A stretch of DNA of 64,000 bases from an uncultured Opitutales bacterium (GCA_944389195.1 CALXLM010000025.1:1-64000); one strand, 5' to 3'; shown: positions 35,335-45,488, numbered from the stretch's first letter. Numbers and translations are program-made. The notes: generated by a model from the letters alone, not told the origin.

Positions 35335-36395
35335 TGGACAAGGACAGCATAAGGAAAAAAATCGACTCTATCGACACTGAAATTTTGGACTTGCTGACGG
35401 CAAGAATTTCGTGCGCAAAAGAGATAGGAAAAATGAAGTCGGAAAACGGCGAAGACGTGTACGTTCCGAGCCGTGAAATCATAGTGTTTAAAAATATTCT
35501 GGCAAAAAACAGCGGGCGCATAGACGAATCCGCTTTGCGGGCGATATACAGGGAGATAATATCTGCGTCGATATCGGCGGAAAAAAAGCTGATGGTGGCC
35601 TACCTTGGCCCGAAAGCCACCTTTACCCAGCAGGCGGCTGTAAAAAATTTCGGCTCGAGTGTGGACTATCGCCCGATGCCGTCCATTCCCGACGTATTCG
35701 CCTCTGTTGAAAGCGGCGACGCCGATTACGGCGTGATTCCGATTGAAAACTCCACAGAGGGAGCGGTTTTCCACTCTATGGATATGCTGCGCGACAGCTC
35801 TTTGTATATTGTCGGCCAAATATACATGCCCATAGAACATTGTCTTATTTCCCGCGGAGCGATAGACGACATTAGAAAAGTCTGTTCTAAAGACCAGGCA
35901 ATAGGGCAATGCCGCGAATGGCTGCGCCGCAATTTAAGCGGAATCGAGATAGAATACGTCGAAAGCACGACCGTAGCCGTCAAAATGGCGCGCGACAATC
36001 CGGACATCGCGGCCATAGGCAGCCTTATCGCCGCGGAATATTACGGGGTGCCTGTCATCGAGCACGGCATACAGGACAAGAAAAACAACCAGACTCGCTT
36101 TCTTGTCATAGGAAAGAACTTCACGCCCCGTTCGGCTGGCGTAAGATATAAAACGAGCCTCGTGCTTTCCGTCAACGACCGTCCCGGAGCCTTGTACGAC
36201 ATGCTTTTGCCGTTCAACAGAATGAACATCAACCTGACTCGGATAGAGTCGCGCCCGAGCAAACAAAAAGTTTGGAGCTACTACTTTTTTATAGATTTCG
36301 AGGGGCATTGGGAGGACGAGAATGTGCGCGCGGCAATTGCTGAGCTTCAAAAGACCCTGCCCATGGTTAAATGGCTCGGCAGCTATCCCATGTGA
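35334..36395 (+). CDS. pheA: Bifunctional chorismate mutase / prephenate dehydratase
   Basis: A 353-residue P-protein. Order: AroQ chorismate mutase (about 1-85, with IRKKIDSIDTEILDLL), prephenate dehydratase (about 88-270, with YLGPKATFTQQAA and GVIPIENSTEGAV, TRFLVIG), then an ACT regulatory domain with the Phe-sensing ESRPSK. The ATG at 35334 has AGGAAA before it and overlaps the scpB stop. It makes phenylpyruvate and is probably inhibited by phenylalanine. Confidence 0.97.
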   Translation: MDKDSIRKKIDSIDTEILDLLTARISCAKEIGKMKSENGEDVYVPSREIIVFKNILAKNSGRIDESALRAIYREIISASISAEKKLMVAYLGPKATFTQQAAVKNFGSSVDYRPMPSIPDVFASVESGDADYGVIPIENSTEGAVFHSMDMLRDSSLYIVGQIYMPIEHCLISRGAIDDIRKVCSKDQAIGQCREWLRRNLSGIEIEYVESTTVAVKMARDNPDIAAIGSLIAAEYYGVPVIEHGIQDKKNNQTRFLVIGKNFTPRSAGVRYKTSLVLSVNDRPGALYDMLLPFNRMNINLTRIESRPSKQKVWSYYFFIDFEGHWEDENVRAAIAELQKTLPMVKWLGSYPM

Positions 36396-36652
36396 TGGCC
36401 GAAAGATTCAAAGTGCGTGTTGTTCCGAACGCCCCCAAAAGCGCCTGCGCGGGTTTGTACGGAGACGCGGTCAAGATTAAAGTTGCCGCGCAGGCGGTCG
36501 AGGGAAGGGCGAATGCCGAGCTTGTGAGGTTTATTTCCAAAAAGCTGGGAGTGGGGCGTTCCGGCGTCAGGATTTTGCATGGGGAATCTTCGCGCGACAA
36601 ACTCGTGGAAGCCGACGCGCAAAATTGTTTCGAACGTCTTTTGCGCGGATAG
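36395..36652 (+). CDS. DUF167 / YggU family protein
   Basis: An 85-residue protein of the YggU family (VPNAPKSACAGLYGDAVKIKVAAQAVEGRANAELV, shown here as scattered conserved residues rather than one motif). Function unknown. The ATG overlaps the pheA stop by one base, so scpB-pheA-DUF167 form one operon. Confidence 0.9.
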   Translation: MAERFKVRVVPNAPKSACAGLYGDAVKIKVAAQAVEGRANAELVRFISKKLGVGRSGVRILHGESSRDKLVEADAQNCFERLLRG

Positions 36653-37088
36653 CGCTTGGGCGTTTTTTAGGCTTAAAGGCGGCGCCTGCGCGCTTATTGC
36701 GGCAAATTCGGAATTTAGAGGCCTTGGCGCCCCGCGGCTTTCACGGCGGCATGGCGGAGGGCTTTTAGGCGGGCGTTTCTCAAATGCGTCTTTGGGTTTA
36801 AAAAAAACGGATCTGGTTTGGGGGTAGTGGGCGCTTCCTTAATGCGAGGCATGCTTTTGCGTTTAAAACTTGCGCTTTAATCGGGCGGCAAACGCATTGC
36901 AGCGTCGGCAGGAGCGTTTTTAGTGTAGATGCCCCGGCGTGTTTTTATCCGCAATTTTCGTTCGGCTTTGGAATTGTAAGGCGGCATGCTTAAAAAGTCG
37001 GCGCCATAAAAGAAAATTCTGGTCTAAAAAATCGGCGCCAAATGAATCCATGCACGCGGATTTTTGGGGTTGACCCGCGGAAGAAGCA
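36653..37088. other. Spacer between convergent genes, with an 18-base direct repeat
   Basis: No gene or clear terminator is visible in this 436-base region. It holds an imperfect direct repeat, TAAAAAGTCGGCGCC at 36991-37005 and TAAAAAATCGGCGCC at 37025-37039, 34 bases apart. Confidence 0.45.
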
Positions 37089-37736
37089 TTATTGGTCGAA
37101 AAATCTTGCGGACAGGAAATTTATAAGAAGTTTGGCGACTTCGTTTTTTGTCCCTTTCCTAAAATCCACGACTTCTCCGCTGCGCAATATGAGATCTATT
37201 TTGTTCGTGTCGGAGGCGAATCCGGTATCTATGCCGCCGACGGCGTTTGCCACAATGCCGTCGAGATTTTTTTGTTCAAGCTTTTCCTTGGCGTATTCCA
37301 AGACGTTTTGGGTTTCCGCGGCAAAGCCTATTAATATCCGCCCGTTTTTTATTTTTGAAAGCTCGAGAAGAATGTCCGGAGTGCGCTCCAATTCGGGGGA
37401 AAGGTTTATTTCGTCTTTTTTTGCCTTTTGCGCGAGCTTTTTTTTGGGCCTAACGTCGCTCACGGCGGCCGACATTATCAGAATGTCGCATTCGTCGAAA
37501 AATTTTTTGCAGGCCTCAAACATGTCCTGGGCGCTTTCGACCCTGAGCGTCCTTGCGCCTTCAATGTCAGGCAGGGGCGACGGGCCGAGTATCAGCGTCG
37601 GCTCCCATCCCTTGTCTTTTGCAGCCTTTGCGATGGCCCAACCCATTTTTCCAGTGGACGGGTTGCTTATAAAGCGCACCGGGTCGAAATATTCGCGCGT
37701 CGGCCCCGCAGTGACTAGGCATCTAATTTTTTTCAT
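37089..37736 (-). CDS. coaB: Phosphopantothenate-cysteine ligase (CoaB domain only)
   Basis: A 215-residue protein corresponding to the CoaB half of bacterial CoaBC: TAGPTREYFDPVRFISNPSTGKMG near the start, SAAVSDVRPK (about 98-107), IGFAAET and a late basic loop (FRKGTKNEVA). The CoaC flavoprotein half is missing, so decarboxylation must be done by a separate protein. The ATG at 37736 is preferred to a longer TTG start. It joins cysteine to 4'-phosphopantothenate in coenzyme A synthesis. Confidence 0.9.
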   Translation of the reverse strand: MKKIRCLVTAGPTREYFDPVRFISNPSTGKMGWAIAKAAKDKGWEPTLILGPSPLPDIEGARTLRVESAQDMFEACKKFFDECDILIMSAAVSDVRPKKKLAQKAKKDEINLSPELERTPDILLELSKIKNGRILIGFAAETQNVLEYAKEKLEQKNLDGIVANAVGGIDTGFASDTNKIDLILRSGEVVDFRKGTKNEVAKLLINFLSARFFDQ

Positions 37737-38035
37737 GGAAGAAATATTACACAAAGTTTCAAATATAAAAAGTTTTTTTTAAATCCGCCATTTATGCTTT
37801 ATCGGCCGCGCCGCCGAAGGGCGGAAGTCTGGGCGTTCGCGGAATGTTTTTAGGGATTACCGTAAGTGTTTTTTTGCGGACCCCATGGTTATAAGGTTCC
37901 GCTTGCGGCTTTTACGGCGGCTTTTAGACCGGCGGTAAATTGCGTGTGCGCCTCTTTTGGCTTGTCTTATTTTTCTTATAGTGCAATCTCCGGGATTTTA
38001 CTTTAAATAAGAAAACCAAAGGTGGCTCCGTAAAA

Positions 38036-38902
38036 ATGCAGCGCTGTCCGGAAAGTTGCAGCAAGAACAAAGCGGCGATGCTTTCAGTGTTCGCCGCCGC
38101 GGGGCTTGTCGCGTTTAAAATGGCGGTTGCCGCGGCTACGGGCAGTTTGGGCATACTTTCCGAAGCGCTGCATTCTGCGCTCGATTTCGTGGCGGCCGCG
38201 GTGACGTGGGTCGCGGTAAGGCTTTCCGACAAGCCCGCCGATAATGAGCATAATTTCGGCCACGGCAAGATAGAGAATTTTTCCGCGCTCATAGAGGCTT
38301 TGCTTTTGCTCGCTACTTGCGTCTGGATTATTTACGAGGCCGTTTCGCGCCTGGTCGGCGGCCATTCTGAAATAGAAGTTGGTTTTTGGAGCTTTGCGGT
38401 TGTCATAACGTCTATACTTGTCGACATAGGCCGCTCGCGCGCGCTCATGAAGGCCGCAAAGAAATACAAAAGCCAGGCGCTTGAAGCCGATGCGCTCCAC
38501 TTTTCTACGGATATTTGGAGCTCGGCTGTGGTCCTTTTCGGGGTTGCGGGCTCGTTTTTCGGATTTTATTCGGCCGACGCGATTGCCGCTCTGGCCGTTG
38601 CAATAATAGTAATTTGGGTGTCGATACGGCTTTCCGTGAGGGCGGTTGACGAACTGCTCGACAGGGCGCCGGACGGCTTGCGGGAAAAGGTTTCGCATTT
38701 GATTGGCGGAGTTGACGGCGTGATAAAATCCCACGATTTGCGCGTAAGGTCTTCCGGGGGGCAGTATATTATAGACGTAAACATACACGTGGCGCCTTCA
38801 CTTACGATAGTCGAAGCGCACGAAATATCCGAACGCATCGAGAAGGTGCTGCGTTCAAACATCGGGAAGTCCATTATCAACGTCCATGTCGAGCCGGATT
38901 AA
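38036..38902 (+). CDS. Cation diffusion facilitator family metal efflux transporter
   Basis: A 288-residue CDF protein. Six membrane helices occupy about 12-205; metal residues appear in SEALHSALDF (helix 2) and the HNFGHGKIENFSAL loop, with DALHFSTDIW in helix 5. The C-terminal cytoplasmic domain (about 210-288) has the expected HDLRVRSSGGQYIIDVNIHV. It probably exports Zn, Fe or Mn by proton exchange. Confidence 0.94.
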   Translation: MQRCPESCSKNKAAMLSVFAAAGLVAFKMAVAAATGSLGILSEALHSALDFVAAAVTWVAVRLSDKPADNEHNFGHGKIENFSALIEALLLLATCVWIIYEAVSRLVGGHSEIEVGFWSFAVVITSILVDIGRSRALMKAAKKYKSQALEADALHFSTDIWSSAVVLFGVAGSFFGFYSADAIAALAVAIIVIWVSIRLSVRAVDELLDRAPDGLREKVSHLIGGVDGVIKSHDLRVRSSGGQYIIDVNIHVAPSLTIVEAHEISERIEKVLRSNIGKSIINVHVEPD

Positions 38903-39038
38903 CAGCGCCTTCGCGCGCTGATGCCCCGATCGCTTTTGCAGCCGGGTTTCGGGAGGATTTAAACGCGCCGCGCCGCCGCAGGCCGCAGGCAATCCGGGTC
39001 CAAGCCTGACTTTTAGGGCGTGGAAACAAAGCTCGCAG

Positions 39039-39563
39039 CTACCATTTCTGCCAATGTACTTTCGCCTTGTCGTAGCGCGGAGCTTCGAGCTCGGGAGATT
39101 CCGCCGGGTAGCCGAGTATTATCAGGGCCATCGGAGCGATGTTTTTAGGCATTCCGAAGAATTTTCTAAACGCGTCCATTCTCTCCCTTTCGGGGGCTAT
39201 TCCGCACCAGCACGTGCCGAGTCCTATTTCTTCGGCGCGCAGCAGAATATTTTGGGCGGCGGCGGAACAGTCGTATTCGTAATATCCGCCGCACGGAGTC
39301 GAAAATTACGCGTCCAAATCTCCGCATACGATTATTGCCGCGCCCGCGTCGGCGAGCGATTCGCAGTACGGATGGATTTCTGATATGCCGCGGACGGTTT
39401 CTGGATCCGTCGCCACAACAAACCTCCACGGCTGCTTGTTCATGGCCGACGGAGCGTGCATTGCGGCGTCGAGCACATCTTCAATCTGTTCTTTTGTCGC
39501 GCGCCTTTTGGGGTCGTAGGCTCTTATCGAGCGGCGCGCAAATATTGCCGATTTTTTATTCAT
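39039..39563 (-). pseudogene. Nitroreductase family protein interrupted by one in-frame TAA
   Basis: The first 85 codons encode a typical nitroreductase N-terminus (FARRSIRAYDP, HAPSAMNKQPW, AAIIVCGDLDA). A TAA at 39308-39306 then interrupts the frame, after which the same frame continues for 88 codons with the matching C-terminal half: YYEYDCSAAAQNILL, EEIGLGTCWCGI, ALIILGYPAE, up to a TAG at 39041-39039. Nothing else is lost, so this is a very recent nonsense mutation, a sequencing error, or a site of readthrough. The intact family uses FMN and NAD(P)H. The two halves together are 174 residues, close to the family norm. Confidence 0.85.
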
Positions 39564-39595
39564 ATACGTTTATTGTTTCTAAAAGACTTAAATTC

Positions 39596-42500
39596 CTAAT
39601 CGTTTTTTTGCAAGCGCTCAATTTCTGCGGCGACGCTGTCGCGAAGCTCCTGAAACGCGTCGGGGTCAGGAAGGAGCTCCGCCGATTTTCTCCCTCCGGC
39701 GTTTGGATAAACGGCCAACGATTTAACCTTGCCGAGGAGCTCTGCGGCCTTTTTGTCGCCGGTCTTTTGCGCGAGGCTTTCCAAAATTCTATAGTATTCG
39801 AAATCCTCCTGCCCGTCGCGGGCTGCCTCCAATCTCACAGACGAATATATGTCGTCCTTCCCCATGAATTCGGCGCTGTATGCGAAATAGCCGTCCCCGT
39901 TCGGATAGCGGTTGCGCCTGATATTTTCCGGGTCGGAATCGCTGATGCGGTCTTTGTGTATCGCCCATTTGAATGGATTTTGGGTATTCCACAAAACGCC
40001 CCAATATTCATAGGCCGTAAACCCGCCCGCGAAACAGTACAGCGATATTATGCGCTCCTGGGCGTTGTAGGGGGTGTCTATGCAGTAGTTTCCGTCGGTC
40101 GTAAATATTTTTATTTTATTTTTTTGCGCGTCTATGTTTTTTATTTCTTTTGGTGTCTCAGCCGCGGACATGTTTAATCCCCATGCGTCTATGGCGTCTT
40201 TTAGTGTGTCTGTATAGGCCCATGTGCTCGAATAAAGCTTAATTTCAGGCGCGACGCTGCGGATTATGGAGCAATAGCTGTTGAGCATGTCGGCTATCGG
40301 TTTCCGCCAATAGTAGGGTTCGTCGGATACAAAAAATATAAAGCGGTTTTGCCAGCCCTTTTTGGCGATGTGCGAGTAGACGCATTCCACTCTCGACTTT
40401 GTGTACGAGGCGAATTCCGGCGAGATTTTTGAAAGGTCCATGCCTTCGTATGGCCATTTCCCGTCTATGGGCTTTATAATTTTGCCGGCGCATTTTACGG
40501 GAAAAAGAGGCCGTGCCCAGTTGAGCATTTGTATGGGGATAGGCAGGTATAGCAGGGGGACTTTTTGAATGTTCAGGGCGATGTTGCAAAATTCGTCGAA
40601 TTTAGTAAAGTCTCCCTCAATAGAGCCGTCGGGCAGTTCGCTGAATTTCGCGCGGGGGGGCGTGTCGAGCGAGAGGCGCTTTTTTGCCATAAATTTTTGC
40701 ACCCTTTCCCTGTCGTACGCCCTTTTGCGCATTCCCGGCTCAAGCGTTTTTGCGCGCCAGCTCCCCCAGAATCCGTCTCCAGATTGGTATGAGAACATCG
40801 CTCCGAGGTGGGATTCTTTCGGAATCGCAAAGTTTCTTACCGTCACTTCGTACGGAAGAGCGGCGATCGTTTTGCCTTCTTTTTTAAATTCCACCACCCC
40901 TTCGTATGTTCCGCTTGCATCGCCTTCTCCTGCTTCAAACGTTATGAACACCGATTCAGTGCTGCATTTCGGCAAGTCGAGCGATTTCTCCGGCAATATC
41001 GGGTCGGGATAGTATTCGAGCATCGAATTTGGGGGTATGCAGCGCTCGTAGAATTTAAGATGCGAAAAATTTAAATAGTTGCTGACGCTGTCCGTGGCCA
41101 CATGGCCGACGACCCCGATTTGCGGGGCGGAGAGCGACGTTTCGGGATTCCCCTTTAACTTCGGGGGCTGCGCCACGATCGACACCCCCTTCACGCCGAC
41201 GTTCGACCTGACGGCTATTTGCAGGTTTTCGACTTCGTTTTTAGCCAGCGAAATCTTGGCTTTTGCAGGGCTTAACGGAGGGGCGAAAAATCTGAAAACC
41301 TTTACGATAGAGTTTACCTGCCATGCGACAGTTTTTTGACCTTCTTTTAGGTCGAGTGGGGTGGAGTAGTCGAATTTTTCGGCGTTTATGCATTCGCACA
41401 AAGCCGCGCCGTCAAAAATATGGTCGGTTTTATCGCGGTTGACGATGATAAACGATGCTGTGGCGTTTTTGTACGGGTTTTTCAGCCTCACGGCCTGAAC
41501 CTCCCATTCGCCGTCGCTTTTTAGGGCGGGGTCTTCACGGACGTCTCTCTTTCCCGAGGCGTCTGATATTTTCAGCACTGGAGCGCGCACGCCGCCGCCT
41601 TCGCCGATTTTTTTTGCGCATATTATGGCTATGTATGTAGTGTCGGGTTTTATGGGCACGTTTTGCTGGAGCCCGGGATAGTTGGGAATGCTTTTGTCTA
41701 TCTTAAGGCGCATCGCCTTGTCTCCGAATATGCCTCCCTCGACGATTGACACCACTGGACGGCTGTTGGAGCGGTATGACCAGCCTTGGTCTCCGTTTTC
41801 AAAATTCGGGTTTACGAGTAAGTTGCGGGTTTTTGAAAAGAGCTTTTCAAAGTCTTTCGGGTCGCTTTTGGCTCTTATTTCGGCGATCTGGTCGCTCGGA
41901 AGGTCGCTTGCCTGCTTTGCGCCCGAGGTTTCCGCGTTTGCGTTTTTGCGGTCGGAGCGCAGGTATATATTAAATTGTGATTCTGTTTTTGGGGTGATTT
42001 CGTCGACGTTTAGGATCATCAGGTCGCCGAAAATGGCGAATTGCACAGGACGTCCATTTTTGAACACCTTGAAGTCGGTTTTTCTGAAATTGCCCTGGGT
42101 TATCCTTTTTATGGGCATTGCTCCCAATGCGTTCGTTATGGCGGAATCGCCGAGATTAAAAAACGAGGCCGTTATGCGCGTGTTGAATTTTGCGCGCGAA
42201 ACTTCCCATTTTTTTGGAGCGGCATCGCACGCCAATTTTAGCGATTCTGGTTCGCCTATTTGACAGGAAAAATCCTCCGGGGCGGAAACTTCTTCGATTT
42301 TAAAGTCGTCAAAAAAAACGTCGGCGCCGCCGCATTTGCTTTTTGTCTTTACGACAAGCCTGTTATAGCCCTTGGGAACTTTTATCTTGGCGCGCATGGG
42401 CGTCCAATCGCAATTTCCGCTTATCGTGTTCGTGCTGAATATTATTTTCTTTAAATCGTTTTTTGCGGGGTCTTTTGACCTTTTTAAAAATGAGAGTTCC

Positions 42501-43192
42501 GAATCTCGATACAGTACGAAGTGGACCCCTATGATGTTGGAGCTTTTTTCCTTGAGCATGTTTTTTACCTTCGCATATCCGGTAAATTCGTAGGACGCTC
42601 CCTCATTTACTTGCATAACGCGGCGCAAGGCGCTCCAATTTTCCCCGAAGGTTCCGGCTTTAATATGCGCCGACCTCTTGCCTCCGCGGGCCTCGCTTTC
42701 TGATATTTCAATAGGGTCGTGGAGCGTTATTTGCCCGTCGCTCCAGCGCCGGAAAACCTCAAATTCACCGTCTTCGAAATCTTCGTTTACAATCCCGTAG
42801 GGATAGAAGTCAGGCACTTCGACCGCGCGGGCGTTGCCAAAATAGCACCAAAGGGATATCTTAGACTTCGGAGGGCAGTCGAAGGGTATCGTGACTACCG
42901 CGTCCTCCGGGATTATTTCGGAATAGGGGGATATTGAAAATAAAAGTTCGCTTCCGCGCTGAGATACGATTCTTACGGAATCCCGGCGCTGCCCCGACAA
43001 GCCGAGTTTTTTGGCGGGTATGAAAAGTACGCGCTCTTCGATATGCTTGTCAGAGTTGTTGCTGACAGAGATTTCCACGCGGTTTTCTGCGGGTTGCCCA
43101 CCGTCGAGATAGAGAGGGAAATGCCACGGAGTTTTTGCGTTTGAAACAAAGGGGATTACAGATAAAAAAGCAAGAATCGTAAGTCTTAACAT
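39596..43192 (-). CDS. Second large secreted DUF4091-type protein (paralogue of 25537-29229)
   Basis: A 1198-residue protein. The start at 43192 gives a signal peptide (MLRLTILAFLSVIPFVSNA). It is collinear with the protein at 25537: PWHFPLYLDGG at the mature N-terminus, the beta domains, FFVSDEPYYW in the barrel region, and the DUF4091 end (YEYWGVLW, YPNGDGYFAYS, RDGQEDFEYY, SLAVYPNAGG). The closest parts look roughly half identical by eye. Presumed to act on a polysaccharide outside the cytoplasm. It is flanked by the broken nitroreductase and htpG. Confidence 0.82.
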   Translation of the reverse strand: MLRLTILAFLSVIPFVSNAKTPWHFPLYLDGGQPAENRVEISVSNNSDKHIEERVLFIPAKKLGLSGQRRDSVRIVSQRGSELLFSISPYSEIIPEDAVVTIPFDCPPKSKISLWCYFGNARAVEVPDFYPYGIVNEDFEDGEFEVFRRWSDGQITLHDPIEISESEARGGKRSAHIKAGTFGENWSALRRVMQVNEGASYEFTGYAKVKNMLKEKSSNIIGVHFVLYRDSELSFLKRSKDPAKNDLKKIIFSTNTISGNCDWTPMRAKIKVPKGYNRLVVKTKSKCGGADVFFDDFKIEEVSAPEDFSCQIGEPESLKLACDAAPKKWEVSRAKFNTRITASFFNLGDSAITNALGAMPIKRITQGNFRKTDFKVFKNGRPVQFAIFGDLMILNVDEITPKTESQFNIYLRSDRKNANAETSGAKQASDLPSDQIAEIRAKSDPKDFEKLFSKTRNLLVNPNFENGDQGWSYRSNSRPVVSIVEGGIFGDKAMRLKIDKSIPNYPGLQQNVPIKPDTTYIAIICAKKIGEGGGVRAPVLKISDASGKRDVREDPALKSDGEWEVQAVRLKNPYKNATASFIIVNRDKTDHIFDGAALCECINAEKFDYSTPLDLKEGQKTVAWQVNSIVKVFRFFAPPLSPAKAKISLAKNEVENLQIAVRSNVGVKGVSIVAQPPKLKGNPETSLSAPQIGVVGHVATDSVSNYLNFSHLKFYERCIPPNSMLEYYPDPILPEKSLDLPKCSTESVFITFEAGEGDASGTYEGVVEFKKEGKTIAALPYEVTVRNFAIPKESHLGAMFSYQSGDGFWGSWRAKTLEPGMRKRAYDRERVQKFMAKKRLSLDTPPRAKFSELPDGSIEGDFTKFDEFCNIALNIQKVPLLYLPIPIQMLNWARPLFPVKCAGKIIKPIDGKWPYEGMDLSKISPEFASYTKSRVECVYSHIAKKGWQNRFIFFVSDEPYYWRKPIADMLNSYCSIIRSVAPEIKLYSSTWAYTDTLKDAIDAWGLNMSAAETPKEIKNIDAQKNKIKIFTTDGNYCIDTPYNAQERIISLYCFAGGFTAYEYWGVLWNTQNPFKWAIHKDRISDSDPENIRRNRYPNGDGYFAYSAEFMGKDDIYSSVRLEAARDGQEDFEYYRILESLAQKTGDKKAAELLGKVKSLAVYPNAGGRKSAELLPDPDAFQELRDSVAAEIERLQKND

Positions 43193-43420
43193 AGACTTTT
43201 GCCTAACAAAAACACCCGCCACGGTCAATTAAAAAGTGCGTTTGCTTACTCGCACTCCGAACCAACAAAAAATAGAAGGGCGAGTTATTTGGAGCTTCTT
43301 TAGCCGGTTTTGCGGAAATGCCAAACGTTCGCACCAGTCTGGGCTTCATTTAAACGAACGTGTAGATATAGATATGCGCCGGACAGCGCGCTTCTGCCCT
43401 CCGGCAGGCAGGAGAAAGTA

Positions 43421-43455
43421 AAACCGCAGGCGCAAAATGCCGCCTGCGGCTTTTG
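43421..43455 (-). terminator. Rho-independent terminator of htpG
   Basis: On the minus strand CCGCAGGCG and CGCCTGCGG pair around an eight-base loop and are followed by four T. It lies 18 bases past the htpG stop. Confidence 0.8.
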
Positions 43456-43472
43456 TCGCTGCTCGGTGAATT

Positions 43473-45302
43473 TTAGGGCTTAACTTTAGCGAGGATTTCG
43501 TTCATTCGCTTGGCCATGCTTCTCGGATTTTCGAGAAGCCCCGCGGAAAGCAGGGCGTTGTCGTACAGCTGGTCGAGGACGAGCTTTGCGAGGGATTCAT
43601 CCGAACTTCTCAGAGAGTTTAGGTTCTTTATCACCTCGCTTCGCGGATTGATTTCAAGCTTTACCGGCGAGGGCGGAAGCGGCGAATCGGGATTCATGGC
43701 TTTAAGCATCATGCGCATTTGCGGTGTGATGCCGTCGGTATTGAGCGCGGCTATCGGGCTGTCAACAAGCCTTCCCCCGCTTGAAACTTCCGACACCTTT
43801 GAATCGCCCAACGCGGATTTTATCCAGTCTTTTAACGGTGTCAATTCCGCGTCGGGAAGGGGGGCTACATCCGATGAAGAGGGCGCGTCTCCGAGCGCGA
43901 TATCGCTTGAATCCACACTCGCAAACGGTTTTTCGTCGAAAGCCCCGAGGTTCCCCGTCAAGAAAGCGTCGATGGGGTCGTACATATACAATACTTCAAG
44001 TCCGCGCGCCGCAAAAGCCTCGACGTAGGGGGCGCTTTCAATGGTTTTTCTGTCGGCGCCGCACGCGAAGAATATGTCCTTTTGGTCGCCCTTCATTCTC
44101 GACACGTAGTCTTCAAGCGAGACCTTTGTGCCGTCGGGGTATAAGCTCGACTCGAAGCGGAGCAGTTTTGCAAGTTCCGCCCGGTTTTCAAAATCCACGG
44201 CGGCGCCCTCCTTGAGGAAAGTTCCGAATTTTTTAAAAAACAGCTCGTACTTTTGTGCGTCTTTTTTAGCCGTTTCGGCAAGGTGTTTCAGAAAGCGTTT
44301 AAGAACTACCCTTCCGAGCTTTTTGACAAGGCCGCTGTCCTGCATGCTTTCACGGGATATGTTTAACGGAATGTCGGAACTGTCTATCACGCCCTTAACA
44401 AAGCGCATCCACTCGGGGAACAGCCCTTTGGGAGACGGGTCTATGAGCACCTTTTTGCAGTAAAGCGATACTTCGCATTCCGTTTTTCCGAAACCTAACC
44501 TTTCGGGATTTTCAGAGGGGACGTATATGAGGGCATTGAGTTCGACCGGGGCGTCCGCTTTAAAGTGCAGCCAGTCGGTAGGCTTGTCGTACGAGTGCGT
44601 TTGAAATTTATAAAAATCTTCGTATTGCTCCGGGGTTATGTCGGATTTTGCCTTAAGCCATATGGCTTGGCGCGTCTTCAGCTCCTCGTCGCCGAGGAAG
44701 ATCGGGAAATCTATATAGGCGCTGTATTTTTCCACAATCGACCTTATCCGCGCCGTTTTTGAGAATTCCGAGTATTCCTTTTTAAGGTGGGCCACTATTT
44801 TTGTTCCGCGCTCGGATTTGTCGAAATCCTCTATGGCGAAATTTTCATCGCCCGAGCACGACCAGTGGAGTCCGCAGCCGCTCTCGCTTTTTGTATAGAC
44901 GTCCACTTTGTCGGCAACCATGAATACGCTGTAAAAGCCCACTCCGAACTGGCCTATCAAGCCGTCTCCGATATTGCCCTTACTTTCTTTCAAGGCTTCT
45001 ATAAACGCCTTTGAGCCGGAATGGGCTATCGTCCCGAGGTTAGAAATGAGTTCGTCCTCGGTCATGCCTATTCCGAAATCCTCTATGGAAAAGAGATTTT
45101 CCTTTTCGTCGGTCGCCAGCTTTATCTTCAGTTCGCCTTCCGGTATCTTTTCGTCGGAGGCGAGCTTGCCCAGGCGCAATTTTTCAGAGGCGTCCGAGGC
45201 GTTCGAAACCAGCTCCCTGACAAAAATCTCCTTGTCGGTGTAGAGCGAGTTTACAACAATATCCAATACCTGTTTTACTTCCGCTTTAAATTTGTATTCC
45301 AT
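43473..45302 (-). CDS. htpG: Molecular chaperone HtpG (Hsp90)
   Basis: A 609-residue protein of normal length. The ATPase domain shows ELVSNASDA, DFGIGMT and GQFGVGFYSVFMVAD; the middle domain has the catalytic Arg region (LNISRES), and the C-terminal dimerisation domain ends normally. It is divergent from iorA with 186 bases between starts. Confidence 0.97.
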   Translation of the reverse strand: MEYKFKAEVKQVLDIVVNSLYTDKEIFVRELVSNASDASEKLRLGKLASDEKIPEGELKIKLATDEKENLFSIEDFGIGMTEDELISNLGTIAHSGSKAFIEALKESKGNIGDGLIGQFGVGFYSVFMVADKVDVYTKSESGCGLHWSCSGDENFAIEDFDKSERGTKIVAHLKKEYSEFSKTARIRSIVEKYSAYIDFPIFLGDEELKTRQAIWLKAKSDITPEQYEDFYKFQTHSYDKPTDWLHFKADAPVELNALIYVPSENPERLGFGKTECEVSLYCKKVLIDPSPKGLFPEWMRFVKGVIDSSDIPLNISRESMQDSGLVKKLGRVVLKRFLKHLAETAKKDAQKYELFFKKFGTFLKEGAAVDFENRAELAKLLRFESSLYPDGTKVSLEDYVSRMKGDQKDIFFACGADRKTIESAPYVEAFAARGLEVLYMYDPIDAFLTGNLGAFDEKPFASVDSSDIALGDAPSSSDVAPLPDAELTPLKDWIKSALGDSKVSEVSSGGRLVDSPIAALNTDGITPQMRMMLKAMNPDSPLPPSPVKLEINPRSEVIKNLNSLRSSDESLAKLVLDQLYDNALLSAGLLENPRSMAKRMNEILAKVKP

Positions 45303-45488
45303 GTTTTGTATAAAAAATTAGCGCCGGCTGCAAATAAACACAACCGACTTTAACCGGTCAAAATCGGCGTCTAACGCGATTAATTAAGTCTAATATGGAG
45401 ATTTTTTCGCCCGTTAAAAGGTTTTTTTAAGAAAATATTTTAAATATGGTGTTGAACATTTCCGCAAAAAGTAAATTATTAAAAAAAT

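Noticed and set aside
43235-43256. AGTGCG and CGCACT inverted repeat ahead of the second DUF4091 gene
   Set aside because: Only six bases per arm and no counterpart before the first paralogue, so regulation cannot be argued.
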